Shown piece after piece: positions 27,733 through 36,280 of a stretch of 64,000 bases of DNA. Under the pieces are notes generated by a model, which worked only from the letters and a program-made list of their open reading frames with translations, did no database searches and was not told the DNA's origin. Source of the stretch: an uncultured Clostridia bacterium (GTDB taxonomy: Bacteria > Bacillota > Clostridia > TANB77 > CAG-508); contig CAKPRG010000004.1 in NCBI GenBank assembly GCA_934182465.1, forward strand, positions 1-64,000, given 5' to 3'. The first letter of the stretch is position 1. The number at the start of each line of letters is the position of its first letter. The translations under genes and the position numbers were made by a program.

Positions 27733-27830
27733 TTGAATTTCCTCCATTTTTTTGCTTTTTGCATAAGGTCAAAATATTTTGTTTCATTATATCATTAAAT
27801 ACTTTTTTTGTGTATACAATTTTTCAAAAA

Positions 27831-27868
27831 AAAGAAGTAGATTTTTAAAATTTAAAATCTACTTCTTT
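27831..27868 (-). terminator. Strong minus-strand terminator
   Basis: A 15-bp stem AAAGAAGTAGATTTT/AAAATCTACTTCTTT followed on the minus strand by eight T. It stands between the phosphoesterase gene, which already has its own terminator, and mutL. Confidence 0.85.
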
Positions 27869-27916
27869 GTATAAATATTTTATATTAAATTTATTTTATT
27901 TAAATTTTATTTCCAA

Positions 27917-28055
27917 TTATGGTTCCCATCTTACAGTTATTCCTGATACATTACTCCATGGTGCTCCGACTATGCTATTTTCTGGTTTTTTTACTATTAT
28001 TTCTTTTACAAAATTATATAAATATAATAAAAAAAAGTCAATTATTACTGACTTT
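27917..28055 (-). other. Open frame without start codon, possible gene remnant
   Basis: A minus-strand frame ends ENSIVGAPWSNVSGITVRWEP then TAA, just before the terminator at 27831. The residue mix (Gly, Trp, Pro, Val) looks like real protein, but there is no ATG, GTG or TTG with a ribosome site, and the upstream part runs into the terminator of the next gene. It may be the 3' end of a deleted gene. Confidence 0.25.
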
Positions 28056-28057
28056 TT
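28032..28057 (-). terminator. Terminator of the phosphoesterase gene
   Basis: Stem AAAGTCA/TGACTTT overlapping the stop codon region, followed on the minus strand by TTTTTTTTATT. Confidence 0.75.
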
Positions 28058-28760
28058 AATTTAACTTTAGCAGATCAAAATCTAAATAATCTGAACTTGC
28101 CAATTTATATGAAATTCCATTAAATATTCCTTCTATTGCATCTTTATGTGATTCTGCATGTAAATGAGCATATATACATTTTTTTACATTGTATTGTTCT
28201 AATGTTTTTCTAAAATTAATTTCATCTGGCACCATTTCCTTATAAAAAGGTGGATAATGTATAAATGCTATTATTTCTTTATCTGTTCCAAAGTTTTTTA
28301 TTCCACTTTCCAAAGATATTTTTAATCTATCGTTTTCTCTTTTTAAAATTTTATAGTTTTCTTCTGATTTTGGATTTGTTACCCAGCCTCTTGTTCCAAC
28401 TATTATCTTATTTTCAATACAAAAACTATTATTATATAAAAAATCTATATTTTCAAAATTTTTTTCTTTCAAATATTTTTTCATTTTTGTAACTGTTGTC
28501 CACCAATAATCATGATTTCCTTTTGACAAAATTTTAGTACCTGGTAATTTATTCAAATATTCAAAATCTCTTTCTGCCTCTTCTAAATATGTAGCCCATG
28601 AAAAATCTCCTGGCAAAATAACAGTATCATTTTCTTTAACTTTTTCTAACCAATTTAATTTTATTTTTTCAGCATGATTTTCCCATTTTTCACCAAATAT
28701 ATTCATTGGCTTATTCACACCAAAAGATAAATGTAAATCTCCTATTACGTATATTGCCAT
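28056..28760 (-). CDS. Calcineurin-like metallophosphoesterase
   Basis: A 234-aa protein with the metal-binding blocks of the family: GDLHLS (about 7-12), LPGDFSWA, SKGNHDYWW and YAHLHAES near the C-terminus. No signal peptide, so cytoplasmic. The substrate (nucleotide, phosphoprotein or other phosphoester) cannot be told. Lies 44 nt after tsaD on the same strand, with AGGAGAAG before ATG. Confidence 0.9.
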   Translation of the reverse strand: MAIYVIGDLHLSFGVNKPMNIFGEKWENHAEKIKLNWLEKVKENDTVILPGDFSWATYLEEAERDFEYLNKLPGTKILSKGNHDYWWTTVTKMKKYLKEKNFENIDFLYNNSFCIENKIIVGTRGWVTNPKSEENYKILKRENDRLKISLESGIKNFGTDKEIIAFIHYPPFYKEMVPDEINFRKTLEQYNVKKCIYAHLHAESHKDAIEGIFNGISYKLASSDYLDFDLLKLN

Positions 28761-28804
28761 TTAAAATTCTTCTCCTACTTTATTTATATATTTCTTGTTT
28801 TAGC

Positions 28805-29803
28805 TTATTCAACTCCAATTTTCAAATTTGGAATTGCATTTAAGGTTAAATCTCCTCTGATTCCTTTTACATAATTATTGTATCCACTAGCAGCAATCAT
28901 TGCAGCATTGTCTGTACATAAAATTGGCTCTGGATAATAAACTTTAATTTTCATTTCTTTTTGGAAATTATCAAATGCACTTCTAATATATGAATTTCTA
29001 GATACTCCACCAGCAATTACTAATTTGTTAGAACCTGTTATTTGTACTGCTTTTTTACAATTGGTTAATAGCATCTCTGTAACAGCTTTTTGAAAACTAC
29101 TACACAAATCAGCCTTATTAATATTAGGATCTTTGTGATTCAAATTTATTACTGCTGTTTTTATACCACTAAAACTAAAGTCTAAATTATCAAAATGTGT
29201 TACAGGTAATTTTATGGTTGGATTACCTTCTTTTGCCAAATTATCTACTTTTGGACCACCAGGATATCCAAGACCTACCACTCTAGCTACTTTGTCAAAT
29301 GCTTCACCAATAGCATCATCTCTAGTTTTTCCAAGTACTTCAAATTCAGTATAATCTTTTACATTTACTAAATGTGTATGTCCACCAGAGATTATTAAAC
29401 ATAAAAATGGTGGTTTTAAATCTTTATGTGTTAAATAATTTGCTGCAATATGACCTTCAATATGATTTACTGGAATTAATGGTTTATTGGTAGCAAAACT
29501 CAATCCCTTAGCATAAGATACTCCTACTAATAAAGCTCCAACTAATCCTGGTCCATAAGTTACTGCTATTCCATCTATGTCTTCTAGTTTCATATTTGCT
29601 TCTTTTAATGATTCTTTCATTATTTCATTTATTACTTCAGTATGACATCTAGAAGCTATTTCTGGAACAACTCCACCATATAATTCATGTATTTTTATTT
29701 GAGAATTTATAACATTTGATAATATCTCTCTACCATTTTTTACTATTGCTACAGATGTTTCATCACAACTTGATTCAATTCCCATTATATAAATATCTTT
29801 CAT
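28805..29803 (-). CDS. tsaD: tRNA N6-adenosine threonylcarbamoyltransferase TsaD
   Basis: A 332-aa Kae1/Qri7 family enzyme that completes t6A37 synthesis on ANN-decoding tRNAs. Diagnostic blocks are IESSCDETSVA, the metal-binding HIEGHIAANYL, ISGGHTHLV, GYPGGPKVD and SFSGIKTAV. Normal length. It follows the M50 protease by 36 nt. tsaB, tsaE and rimI are not in this window. Confidence 0.97.
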   Translation of the reverse strand: MKDIYIMGIESSCDETSVAIVKNGREILSNVINSQIKIHELYGGVVPEIASRCHTEVINEIMKESLKEANMKLEDIDGIAVTYGPGLVGALLVGVSYAKGLSFATNKPLIPVNHIEGHIAANYLTHKDLKPPFLCLIISGGHTHLVNVKDYTEFEVLGKTRDDAIGEAFDKVARVVGLGYPGGPKVDNLAKEGNPTIKLPVTHFDNLDFSFSGIKTAVINLNHKDPNINKADLCSSFQKAVTEMLLTNCKKAVQITGSNKLVIAGGVSRNSYIRSAFDNFQKEMKIKVYYPEPILCTDNAAMIAASGYNNYVKGIRGDLTLNAIPNLKIGVE

Positions 29804-29839
29804 TTCTATCCCTCTATATTATTAATTGTATTTCTATTT

Positions 29840-30568
29840 TTAAAACAAGCTAAAAATTGCAGAAACAGCTGTAAATATTCCTTTGTAAACAATATTAATA
29901 ACAGGACTTACTACAACTCCTAGCAATCCAAAGAACCATAAAAGTAAAAATATCATATTTAATATATAACTATTTCTATCCAACCATTGTTGAGCTTTAT
30001 ATGGCAAAATGTGTCTAAATATTTTTTCACCATCTAATGGTGGTAATGGTATTAAATTAAATACACCAATTCCTATATTTATAATAGCTGTAAGGTATGA
30101 TACTGTAATTAAAATACTTATTGCAAATTCATTTGCTGGTGCATATTTATATAAAGCAAAATAAATAACTGTGCTGATTATTGCAATTATAAAATTCATT
30201 ATAGGACCTGCAAGTGATACCAATGCTTCGCATGCTGATTTTGACTTATTACTTGTAAAATTATTTGGATTAATTTCAACTGGTTTTCCCCATCCAACAT
30301 GAGCAAACATTAGCAAAACAAATCCAACTGGATCTAAATGTTTTAAAGGATTTAAAGTTAATCTTCCTTGTGATCTTGGTGTTGTATCTCCTAATTTATC
30401 TGCCACAAATGCATGTGCAAATTCATGAAATGTAATAGCTATAATGACTGCTGGCAAAGTAAGTAATATATCAAGCCATTCAAGTGCAGTCATATTAGCC
30501 ATAGATAATATAACTAATATACCTAAAATTATATAAAAAGTTCTTTTATCGATATTGTATCCAAACAT
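29840..30568 (-). CDS. Site-2-protease-family (M50) membrane metalloprotease
   Basis: A 242-aa integral membrane protein with about six hydrophobic helices. The zinc motif is HEFAHA (residues about 48-53) and the third ligand comes from IPLPPLDGEKIF (Asp). This is the short YwhC/M50B-like form without PDZ domain. It may cleave transmembrane substrates; none can be named. AAGAGG before ATG. Confidence 0.92.
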   Translation of the reverse strand: MFGYNIDKRTFYIILGILVILSMANMTALEWLDILLTLPAVIIAITFHEFAHAFVADKLGDTTPRSQGRLTLNPLKHLDPVGFVLLMFAHVGWGKPVEINPNNFTSNKSKSACEALVSLAGPIMNFIIAIISTVIYFALYKYAPANEFAISILITVSYLTAIINIGIGVFNLIPLPPLDGEKIFRHILPYKAQQWLDRNSYILNMIFLLLWFFGLLGVVVSPVINIVYKGIFTAVSAIFSLF

Positions 30569-30624
30569 TCTAATACCTCTTTTCTTTTTTATAGAATATT
30601 ATACATCTTAGCTTAAATTTATAT

Positions 30625-30663
30625 TAAAAATTGCAGAGCAATTGTATAAAATTTTTGCTCTGC
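30625..30663 (-). terminator. Terminator of lysS
   Basis: Stem GCAGAGCAA/TTGCTCTGC (9 bp, perfect), followed on the minus strand by AATTTTT, about 100 nt after the lysS stop. Confidence 0.82.
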
Positions 30664-30760
30664 GAATTTTTAGTCTTTTCAAAATATTATATCTTTTTTT
30701 ACATTTATTATTAAAATAAACTTTCTTATTATAATTCGAATTTATCTTTTTTAAAATTTT

Positions 30761-32260
30761 TTAATTTAAAGGTTTCATTGTTGGGAATAATAATACATCT
30801 CTTATTGATGCAGAATCAGTTAAAAGCATAACTAATCTATCTATTCCAATTCCTAAACCACCAGTTGGTGCCATACCATATTCAAGAGCATTGATGTAGT
30901 CTTCATCCATCATTCCAGCTTCATCATCACCATTTTCTCTTGCAGCAATTTCTTCTTTAAATCTTTCATATTGATCTATAGGATCATTTAATTCTGAGAA
31001 CGCATTTCCATATTCTCTTCCATCTATAAATACTTCAAATCTTTCTGTTAATCTAGGATCTTTTGGAGATTTTTTTGCAAGTGGTGAAATTTCTACTGGA
31101 TAATCATATATAAAAGTTGGTTGAACTATTGTTTTTTCTACATATTCATCAAAGAATAAGCTAATTATATGTCCTCTTGTTTCTTTTCCAGCTGGTATTT
31201 CTATATTTCTTTCCTTTGCTAAAGCAATTGCTTCTTCATTTGTATTGATTGTGTTAAAGTCAACTCCACAAGCTTCTTTAATAGAATCAATCATTGTGAT
31301 TCTTTTCCATTTTCCACCCAAGTCAATTTCTGTTCCTTGGTATGTCAATTTTGTTGTTCCACATACCTTCATTGCACATTTTTGGAATAATTCTTCTGTA
31401 ATATCCATCATATCATGATAATTTTGATATGCAGCATATAATTCTATTGATGTAAATTCAGGATTATGTCTAATATCCATTCCTTCATTTCTAAAAATTC
31501 TTCCTATTTCATATACTTTATCATATCCACCAACAATCAATCTTTTTAGATTAAGTTCTGTTGCAATTCTTAAATACATATCTATGTCTAATGTGTTATG
31601 ATGTGTAATGAATGGTCTTGCTGTAGCTCCACCTGATATTGTATTTAGTATTGGTGTTTCAACTTCTAGGTATCCTTTTTCATTTAATATATTTCTTATT
31701 TCTGATATAATTTGACTTCTTTTTCTAAATGTTTCTTTTACTTCTGGATTCATTATTAAATCAACATATCTTTGTCTATATCTTAAATCTACATCTTTTA
31801 ATCCATGGAACTTTTCTGGTAAATCTCTTAAAGATTTTGAAAGCAATACAACTTCTTTTGCATGTATTGAAATTTCTTCTGTTCTTGTTTTGAAAACAAA
31901 ACCTTTGATTCCAATAATATCTCCTATATCCCATGTTTTAAAAGCTTTGTATGCTTCTTCTCCTAAATCGTTTATACTAACATAACTTTGGATTTTTTCG
32001 TCTGAATCTAGTATTGTACAAAATGATGCTTTTCCCATAATTCTTTTTGCAATTATTCTACCAGCAACTGCAACATCTTTTTGTTCAAATGATTCATAAT
32101 TTGCTTTTATTTCTCCTGCTGTATTTGTTCTATCATATTTAGTAATTTGATATGGATCTTTTCCAGCATCTTGTAATTCTTTTAATTTATCTCTTCTAAT
32201 TTGCATTAATCTATTTAATTCTACTTCTTCGTTTTCTATTATATTTTCGTTTTCATTCAT
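30761..32260 (-). CDS. lysS: Lysyl-tRNA synthetase (class II)
   Basis: A 499-aa class II enzyme. The OB-fold anticodon domain (about 55-160) precedes the catalytic core with motif 1 (SQIISEIRNILNEKGYLEVE), motif 2 (EIGRIFRNEGMDIRHNPEFT) and motif 3 (GLGIGIDRLVMLL). Normal length. No T-box or lysine riboswitch is seen upstream. GAAAGGGAG before ATG. Confidence 0.97.
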   Translation of the reverse strand: MNENENIIENEEVELNRLMQIRRDKLKELQDAGKDPYQITKYDRTNTAGEIKANYESFEQKDVAVAGRIIAKRIMGKASFCTILDSDEKIQSYVSINDLGEEAYKAFKTWDIGDIIGIKGFVFKTRTEEISIHAKEVVLLSKSLRDLPEKFHGLKDVDLRYRQRYVDLIMNPEVKETFRKRSQIISEIRNILNEKGYLEVETPILNTISGGATARPFITHHNTLDIDMYLRIATELNLKRLIVGGYDKVYEIGRIFRNEGMDIRHNPEFTSIELYAAYQNYHDMMDITEELFQKCAMKVCGTTKLTYQGTEIDLGGKWKRITMIDSIKEACGVDFNTINTNEEAIALAKERNIEIPAGKETRGHIISLFFDEYVEKTIVQPTFIYDYPVEISPLAKKSPKDPRLTERFEVFIDGREYGNAFSELNDPIDQYERFKEEIAARENGDDEAGMMDEDYINALEYGMAPTGGLGIGIDRLVMLLTDSASIRDVLLFPTMKPLN

Positions 32261-32340
32261 AGCAAAACTCTCCCTTTCTCTTTGATTTCATTATTATATA
32301 TCATTTTTTCATTATTGTAAACCTTTTAAATGAACAAACT

Positions 32341-32375
32341 GAAAAAAAGACTATTTAACTTTTGCTAAATAGTCT
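32341..32375 (-). terminator. Terminator of the VCBS-like gene
   Basis: Stem AGACTATTTA/TAAATAGTCT (10 bp, perfect) with an 8-nt loop, followed on the minus strand by seven T. Confidence 0.88.
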
Positions 32376-32399
32376 AATTCTTTTTTACAAATTATTTTA

Positions 32400-33512
32400 T
32401 TATGGTAATAAAGAACATTCAATATCTGTTTTTCCTGTTAATTCACCATTTTTATATTTTAATAAGCTAATATCTGGTTCTCCTTCATATTTTGGTATTT
32501 CTACTAATATCTCCATTATGCCATCATTGTCTACATCTAGTACTTCAATATTGTTTATAGATAAATGATATTCTTCAGTTGATACAGATTCCCATTTGCT
32601 TTTTTCAATATATGCTAAATCAGCAACTTTAATTCCCTTTGAATCTACTAAAGTTATTTTTGAATATCCTGTTGATGTATTTCCTAATACTAATATATAT
32701 TCGTCTGTTCCATTTCCATCTAAATCTACTATAATTGCTTTTTTCAAATCATAACTTGTTAGTTTTGGATTATTATCAGCAACTATTGTAGGAATTGAAT
32801 TTACAACTTTTATATTTCTTGGTATAGCATTATAATCTTCAGAAATTGCAACTTTTCCAACATTATCTATTTTTATTAATCCATCATATATTTGTGATGA
32901 TAAAGTTCCTAAATCTGAATCTTTAAATTTGAAATTTGCATAACTAAAATATGTTATAACATATTTTTCTTTATTTACACTTGAATTATCTATATATTTT
33001 AGTTCTACTTGCCCCATTTTGCTTGTATCTAATAAAAGGCCATCATATAAAACAACTAAATTTTCATTTGAAATTTTTCTAGAATTAGCATCACTAGAAG
33101 TTACTGTATTTGTAGTAGAAGAACTTGATGAGCTATTTGTATTTGTAACTGTTAATACTGCAGAATCTATAATATTTCCTAAAGAAACTGTATTTTCCAC
33201 ATTATCTACTTGATTACTTACTGTATTTTGCATTTCACCCACTAGAGTTCCAATTCCATTTCCATTTGGATTTGATGTATATATTAAATAATATGCTAAA
33301 GCTCCTGTTCCAACAATTAATGTTACAATTACAGTTAATAAAAAATTACCAAATTTTTTGATTCTTTTGTGCATAACTTCATCTTTATTTATATTTTCAT
33401 TTTTATTTTTCTTATTAATTTTTTCTTTTTTTTCAGTTACTTTTTTATCTTTATTTGCAGTAATATTTTTGTTTTCTGCATCTATTTTTTTATCTTTTTT
33501 GGTATCTGACAT
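32400..33512 (-). CDS. Membrane-anchored protein with FG-GAP/VCBS-like repeats
   Basis: A 370-aa protein. Residues 1-52 are Lys/Asn-rich and cytoplasmic, then one helix (about 55-79), a Ser/Thr-rich stalk (about 110-150) and an extracellular domain. Two calcium-loop-like repeats, IVDLDGNGTDEYILVLG and VLDVDNDGIMEILVEIP, match FG-GAP/VCBS beta-propeller blades. The function is unknown; surface sensing or binding is a guess. Own terminator; AAAGGAG before ATG. Confidence 0.75.
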   Translation of the reverse strand: MSDTKKDKKIDAENKNITANKDKKVTEKKEKINKKNKNENINKDEVMHKRIKKFGNFLLTVIVTLIVGTGALAYYLIYTSNPNGNGIGTLVGEMQNTVSNQVDNVENTVSLGNIIDSAVLTVTNTNSSSSSSTTNTVTSSDANSRKISNENLVVLYDGLLLDTSKMGQVELKYIDNSSVNKEKYVITYFSYANFKFKDSDLGTLSSQIYDGLIKIDNVGKVAISEDYNAIPRNIKVVNSIPTIVADNNPKLTSYDLKKAIIVDLDGNGTDEYILVLGNTSTGYSKITLVDSKGIKVADLAYIEKSKWESVSTEEYHLSINNIEVLDVDNDGIMEILVEIPKYEGEPDISLLKYKNGELTGKTDIECSLLP

Positions 33513-33754
33513 ATTTTCTCCTTTGTTTTACATAAAATCTCATAATCACTAAATTTATTTTAACATATTCATTATATTTTGAAAAGATATAATATCTAAT
33601 TTTTTTGCATTTTTCAAAAAATTCACACAATGTTCAAATTTCTTTTCAAATAATTTTTATCTATATTCATTTTTACTTTTGACTTTACTAAAAATTATTT
33701 AGCACACTTTTATATATTATGCAAAAAAGTTAATTTAAGTATTATTTATTGGTC

Positions 33755-33790
33755 AAAAAAACAACAAAATATATTATTCTGTTGTTTTTC
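33755..33790 (-). terminator. Terminator of the unknown gene at 33795
   Basis: Stem AAAAACAAC/GTTGTTTTT just after the stop, followed on the minus strand by more T. The 33513-33754 intergenic stretch shows nothing beyond AT-rich sequence. Confidence 0.75.
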
Positions 33791-33794
33791 AAAA

Positions 33795-34931
33795 TTACAT
33801 TCTTCCTAATGTGGAAAATCCTGGCATAAAATCTTCTTCATATTCTGGCGTTTCAAGTCCAATAGAACGTTGATTTTCAATTCTATCTTGAATCATCTCA
33901 ACTTCTTTTGGTAATTTACCACCTAATTCTTTTACCTTACTTCGTATTAAAGATATTAAATTTTCATTTAGCATTCCATTTTCTAGCTGAACTAAAATAT
34001 CTTGAAAATCAAGTAAATTATATTTTGGTTTTCTATCTACAAAAGTAATTGAACTTGAATCAATATATCTTCCATTTGAAGCTCTTCTATACATTTTTCC
34101 TTCTGGTTGTTGTCTAATTCCATTTTGAGAAACAATCCATATTGATCTTGGAGCATCTTCATTATCTGAATATTGCATACTTACAATTTTTTTAAATACT
34201 TTTCCTTCTTGTTTTTCAATTTTTACAGAAGCATGTGTCCTTAAATATATTCCTTTTGCTTTAGCCATTTCTAATTGCTCTGGTGTCATTTTTGAAAAAG
34301 TATTTTGAGTATCATCTTGTGGCTTTATTCCAAGTCTTTGTAATTCTAACATATACAAAGCTCTTTCTTCATTATCCATGTTTTTCATTTCTATGCTCAT
34401 ACCATTTCTAGGTTGTCTAAAGAAACTGGCAAATGTATCACATTCTCTAGAATCTTTTGCTGATATATCACTTCCAATGTTTGTAATACATATTGTTGAA
34501 ATTCCATTTACTGTATGAATGTTTACTTTTCTTCGACCTCTTCCATTTTTTCTAGTTTCTGTATAATCATAGTTTTCATCATTTTCTTTATGAGTTTCTA
34601 TAACTTTATTTGGAGTAACTATAAAATTTCCTTCTCCATTTTCAGAAATAAAACTTTTAAAAGGTTCTCCTCTATCTGATTTTCCTTGTATATTACTTAT
34701 TTCTTTAAAATTTTGTATATCTTCCTTTGTTAAACCTTGGAAAATGTCATTTAAAGATATTCCTGTCATTTGATCTAATTTTTGATAAGTAGTCTTTGGA
34801 AGGCTTACTGTTGCAACTTTTTCAACCAAAAGACTTTTATCAAATTCATTTAAATTATATGTACTTGTAGTTTGACTTTGATTTGAAATTTCTTCTTGTT
34901 TTACACTATTTACTTGATTTTTATTAACCAT
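33795..34931 (-). CDS. Protein of unknown function, 378 aa
   Basis: I do not recognise this protein. It has no signal peptide or membrane helix. The N-terminal 40 residues are polar (Asn, Gln, Ser); about 120-180 is basic (TRKNGRGRRKVNIHT) with a strand-rich core; the C-terminal part has YRRASNGRYIDSSSITFVDR and two helices. AAAAAAGGAG precedes ATG, and it has its own terminator. It stands alone between the VCBS-like gene and the tRNA scar region. Confidence 0.68.
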   Translation of the reverse strand: MVNKNQVNSVKQEEISNQSQTTSTYNLNEFDKSLLVEKVATVSLPKTTYQKLDQMTGISLNDIFQGLTKEDIQNFKEISNIQGKSDRGEPFKSFISENGEGNFIVTPNKVIETHKENDENYDYTETRKNGRGRRKVNIHTVNGISTICITNIGSDISAKDSRECDTFASFFRQPRNGMSIEMKNMDNEERALYMLELQRLGIKPQDDTQNTFSKMTPEQLEMAKAKGIYLRTHASVKIEKQEGKVFKKIVSMQYSDNEDAPRSIWIVSQNGIRQQPEGKMYRRASNGRYIDSSSITFVDRKPKYNLLDFQDILVQLENGMLNENLISLIRSKVKELGGKLPKEVEMIQDRIENQRSIGLETPEYEEDFMPGFSTLGRM

Positions 34932-35007
34932 ACCAAATCTCCTTTTTTCTCAGATAATTTTATTATAACAAATATTTATGTAAATGTGTATATATTTTTA
35001 AAAATTA

Positions 35008-35037
35008 GTAAAAAAAATAGCACCTTTATGGTACTAT
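35008..35037 (-). terminator. Duplicated tRNA-Phe terminator (scar copy)
   Basis: Stem ATAGCACC/GGTACTAT with one mismatch and a minus-strand T run; it is the copy of the tRNA-Phe terminator located 172 nt away. Confidence 0.65.
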
Positions 35038-35063
35038 CTCTTTTTGGTGGCTTCAAGTGGAAT
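35017..35063. repeat. Direct repeat copy 1: 3' end of tRNA-Phe plus terminator
   Basis: 47 bases identical at 45 positions to 35189-35235, offset exactly 172 nt. It contains the last 19 bases of tRNA-Phe including CCA and then the terminator, but the tRNA body is missing: after AGTGGAAT the sequence changes to GC-rich DNA. This is the pattern left by an integrase using the tRNA 3' end (attachment-site duplication). Confidence 0.85.
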
Positions 35064-35097
35064 GCGTCAAGCCACGTCGGAAAAACAGTCCACCGGA

Positions 35098-35169
35098 CTA
35101 TTTTTGCCTCAGTTTCGGTCTAACCTTGTTAGCCCAAAACTTGGCAACCTCCTTTTCGATTCCACTCAT
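35098..35169 (-). CDS. Possible 23-aa peptide in the scar segment
   Basis: Minus-strand frame MSGIEKEVAKFWANKVRPKLRQK ending in TAG, inside the GC-richer DNA between the two tRNA-Phe repeat copies. It is directly followed by AGTCC-GGT-GGACT-GTTTTT, a small terminator that overlaps the stop. There is no good ribosome site before ATG, so it may be the 3' end of a truncated element gene. Confidence 0.3.
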   Translation of the reverse strand: MSGIEKEVAKFWANKVRPKLRQK

Positions 35170-35187
35170 CTCTATATAAATAAAAAA

Positions 35188-35210
35188 GATAGTACCTTTA
35201 TGATACTATC
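35188..35210 (-). terminator. Terminator of the tRNA Val-Asp-Phe transcript
   Basis: Stem GATAGTA/TACTATC with a 9-nt loop, 6 nt after tRNA-Phe, followed on the minus strand by TTTTTTATTT. Confidence 0.85.
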
Positions 35211-35216
35211 TCTTTT

Positions 35217-35235
<19 letters not shown>
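35189..35235. repeat. Direct repeat copy 2 (within intact tRNA-Phe)
   Basis: Partner of 35017-35063 (45 of 47 identical). Its AGTGGAATCGAA (35228-35239) also occurs inverted at 35155-35166, so the core sequence is present three times, once in reverse. Confidence 0.85.
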
Positions 35236-35292
<57 letters not shown>

Positions 35293-35297
35293 TTATA

Positions 35298-35325
35298 TAA
35301 AAAATATCTAGTATAAGCTAGATAT
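35298..35325 (-). terminator. Internal hairpin between tRNA-Asp and tRNA-Phe
   Basis: Stem ATATCTAG/CTAGATAT with a 6-nt loop; the minus-strand tail is TTTTATATAA. It may be a partial terminator or a processing signal. Confidence 0.5.
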
Positions 35326-35331
35326 CTTTTA

Positions 35332-35408
35332 TGGCGACCTGGAACGGGCTCGAACCGTCGACCTCCGCCGTGACAGGGCGGCATTCTAACCAACTGAACT
35401 ACCAGGCC
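35332..35408 (-). tRNA. tRNA-Asp (anticodon GTC)
   Basis: 77 nt with encoded CCA; acceptor GGCCTGG/CCAGGTC (one G-T pair), anticodon stem CCGCC/GGCGG around CTGTCAC (GTC). Confidence 0.97.
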
Positions 35409-35413
35409 AAAAA

Positions 35414-35489
35414 TGGTGGTCGCTATAGGGCTCGAACCTATGACCTCCTGCTTGTAAGGCAGATGCTCTCCCAGCTGAGCTAAGCGACC
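35414..35489 (-). tRNA. tRNA-Val (anticodon TAC)
   Basis: 76 nt with encoded CCA; acceptor GGTCGCT/AGCGACC, anticodon stem CTGC/GCAG around CTTACAA (TAC). First tRNA of the Val-Asp-Phe transcript. Confidence 0.97.
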
Positions 35490-35518
35490 ATTTTGTTTGT
35501 CTGTAACTGACAAGTAAT

Positions 35519-35547
35519 ATTCTACTAAACTTTCTATTATTTGTCAA
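35519..35547 (-). promoter_or_regulatory. Proximal promoter of the Val-Asp-Phe tRNA cluster
   Basis: TTGACA, 17-nt spacer, TAGAAT on the minus strand, about 30 nt before tRNA-Val. Confidence 0.8.
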
Positions 35548-35629
35548 TACCTTTTTTGAAATTTTTATTAAAAATTTTTTTCAAACTTTTTAATAAGTAA
35601 TTTCAATGTTGTTCCCTTGAACGAGTATT

Positions 35630-35658
35630 ATTTTAGCAAATTTATTTTTAGTTGTCAA
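35630..35658 (-). promoter_or_regulatory. Distal promoter of the tRNA cluster
   Basis: TTGACA, 17-nt spacer, TAAAAT on the minus strand, 111 nt upstream of the proximal one, giving tandem promoters. Confidence 0.6.
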
Positions 35659-35747
35659 TACCTTTTTTATATTTTTTCATGCATTTTTTTAAACTCATTT
35701 TTTCTATTATATTTTATGTAAAATTATCATGTTATTATTTTTTGAAG

Positions 35748-35833
35748 TTATCCACTTTAGTCCCCTGTGGATAATGTGGATAACTTTGTGAATAACTATA
35801 TTTATTAACATTTCATTGTCGATTTTATGCACA
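35748..35833. promoter_or_regulatory. Cluster of five DnaA boxes
   Basis: Four perfect matches to TTATNCACA and one with a single mismatch within 86 bp: TTATCCACT at 35748 (+), TTATCCACA at 35766-35774 (-) and 35775-35783 (-), TTATTCACA at 35787-35795 (-), and TTATGCACA at 35825-35833 (+). The flanks are very A/T rich. No dnaA, dnaN, rpmH or gidA gene is nearby, and genes on both sides read leftward. The remaining bases of the 35490-36035 gap show only AT-rich runs and the tRNA promoters. Confidence 0.7.
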
Positions 35834-36035
35834 AAACTTTTGCTCGCTTTTATAGTTTGCATAATATTTCATACTTTTTTTAATATTTATGTAAATATAT
35901 TTTTTAATGTATTTTTATAATAAATTTTTCTTTTTTTGCGTTTTTTGAATTTTTTGCCACATTTTGGCAATATTTTATTTTTCTGTTTTTGGTTACAATA
36001 CATTAAACAAAATAAAAATTTAAAGAGGTGATAAA

Positions 36036-36206
36036 ATGGCAGAAGACAAATTTGTAATTAAGAAAACAAAAAATACTAATCGTAGAATTATTATAAGAAC
36101 AACAGATGAAATGGCTGATGAAATTTTTGGTATTGCAAAAGAAAATGGTGTTAGTGTTAATACTCTTCTTGTAAATTGTATCAGATATGCATTAGATCAT
36201 AGATAA
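36036..36206 (+). CDS. Small ribbon-helix-helix-like protein (56 aa)
   Basis: A short gene starting ATG 36036, 5 nt after AAAGAGGTG. The product begins MAEDKFVIKK; RRIIIRTTDEMADEIFGIAK, then NGVSVNTLLVNCIRYAL, has the strand-helix-helix layout of Arc/CopG DNA-binding proteins. It probably dimerises and binds DNA. A TACAAT -10 sequence lies at 35994. It stands alone on the plus strand, next to the DnaA-box cluster, and could be an autoregulator or a remnant of a mobile element. No toxin partner follows. Confidence 0.72.
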   Translation: MAEDKFVIKKTKNTNRRIIIRTTDEMADEIFGIAKENGVSVNTLLVNCIRYALDHR

Positions 36207-36280
36207 ATTATATATTTCTTTCAAATTTTTGTCGTTAATACTTTTATATTATAGAAAATTCAAAAGTTTATATAAGAACT

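Noticed and set aside
27867..28064. 65-aa plus-strand frame
   Set aside because: Starts inside a terminator stem and has no ribosome site; the opposite strand gives more protein-like sequence.
32261..32340. T-box or lysine riboswitch before lysS
   Set aside because: The upstream sequence is too short and lacks the T-box block; only pheST has one here.
35490..36035. Main chromosomal origin (oriC)
   Set aside because: DnaA boxes are real, but dnaA/dnaN are absent and gene direction does not diverge here; reported only as a DnaA-box cluster.
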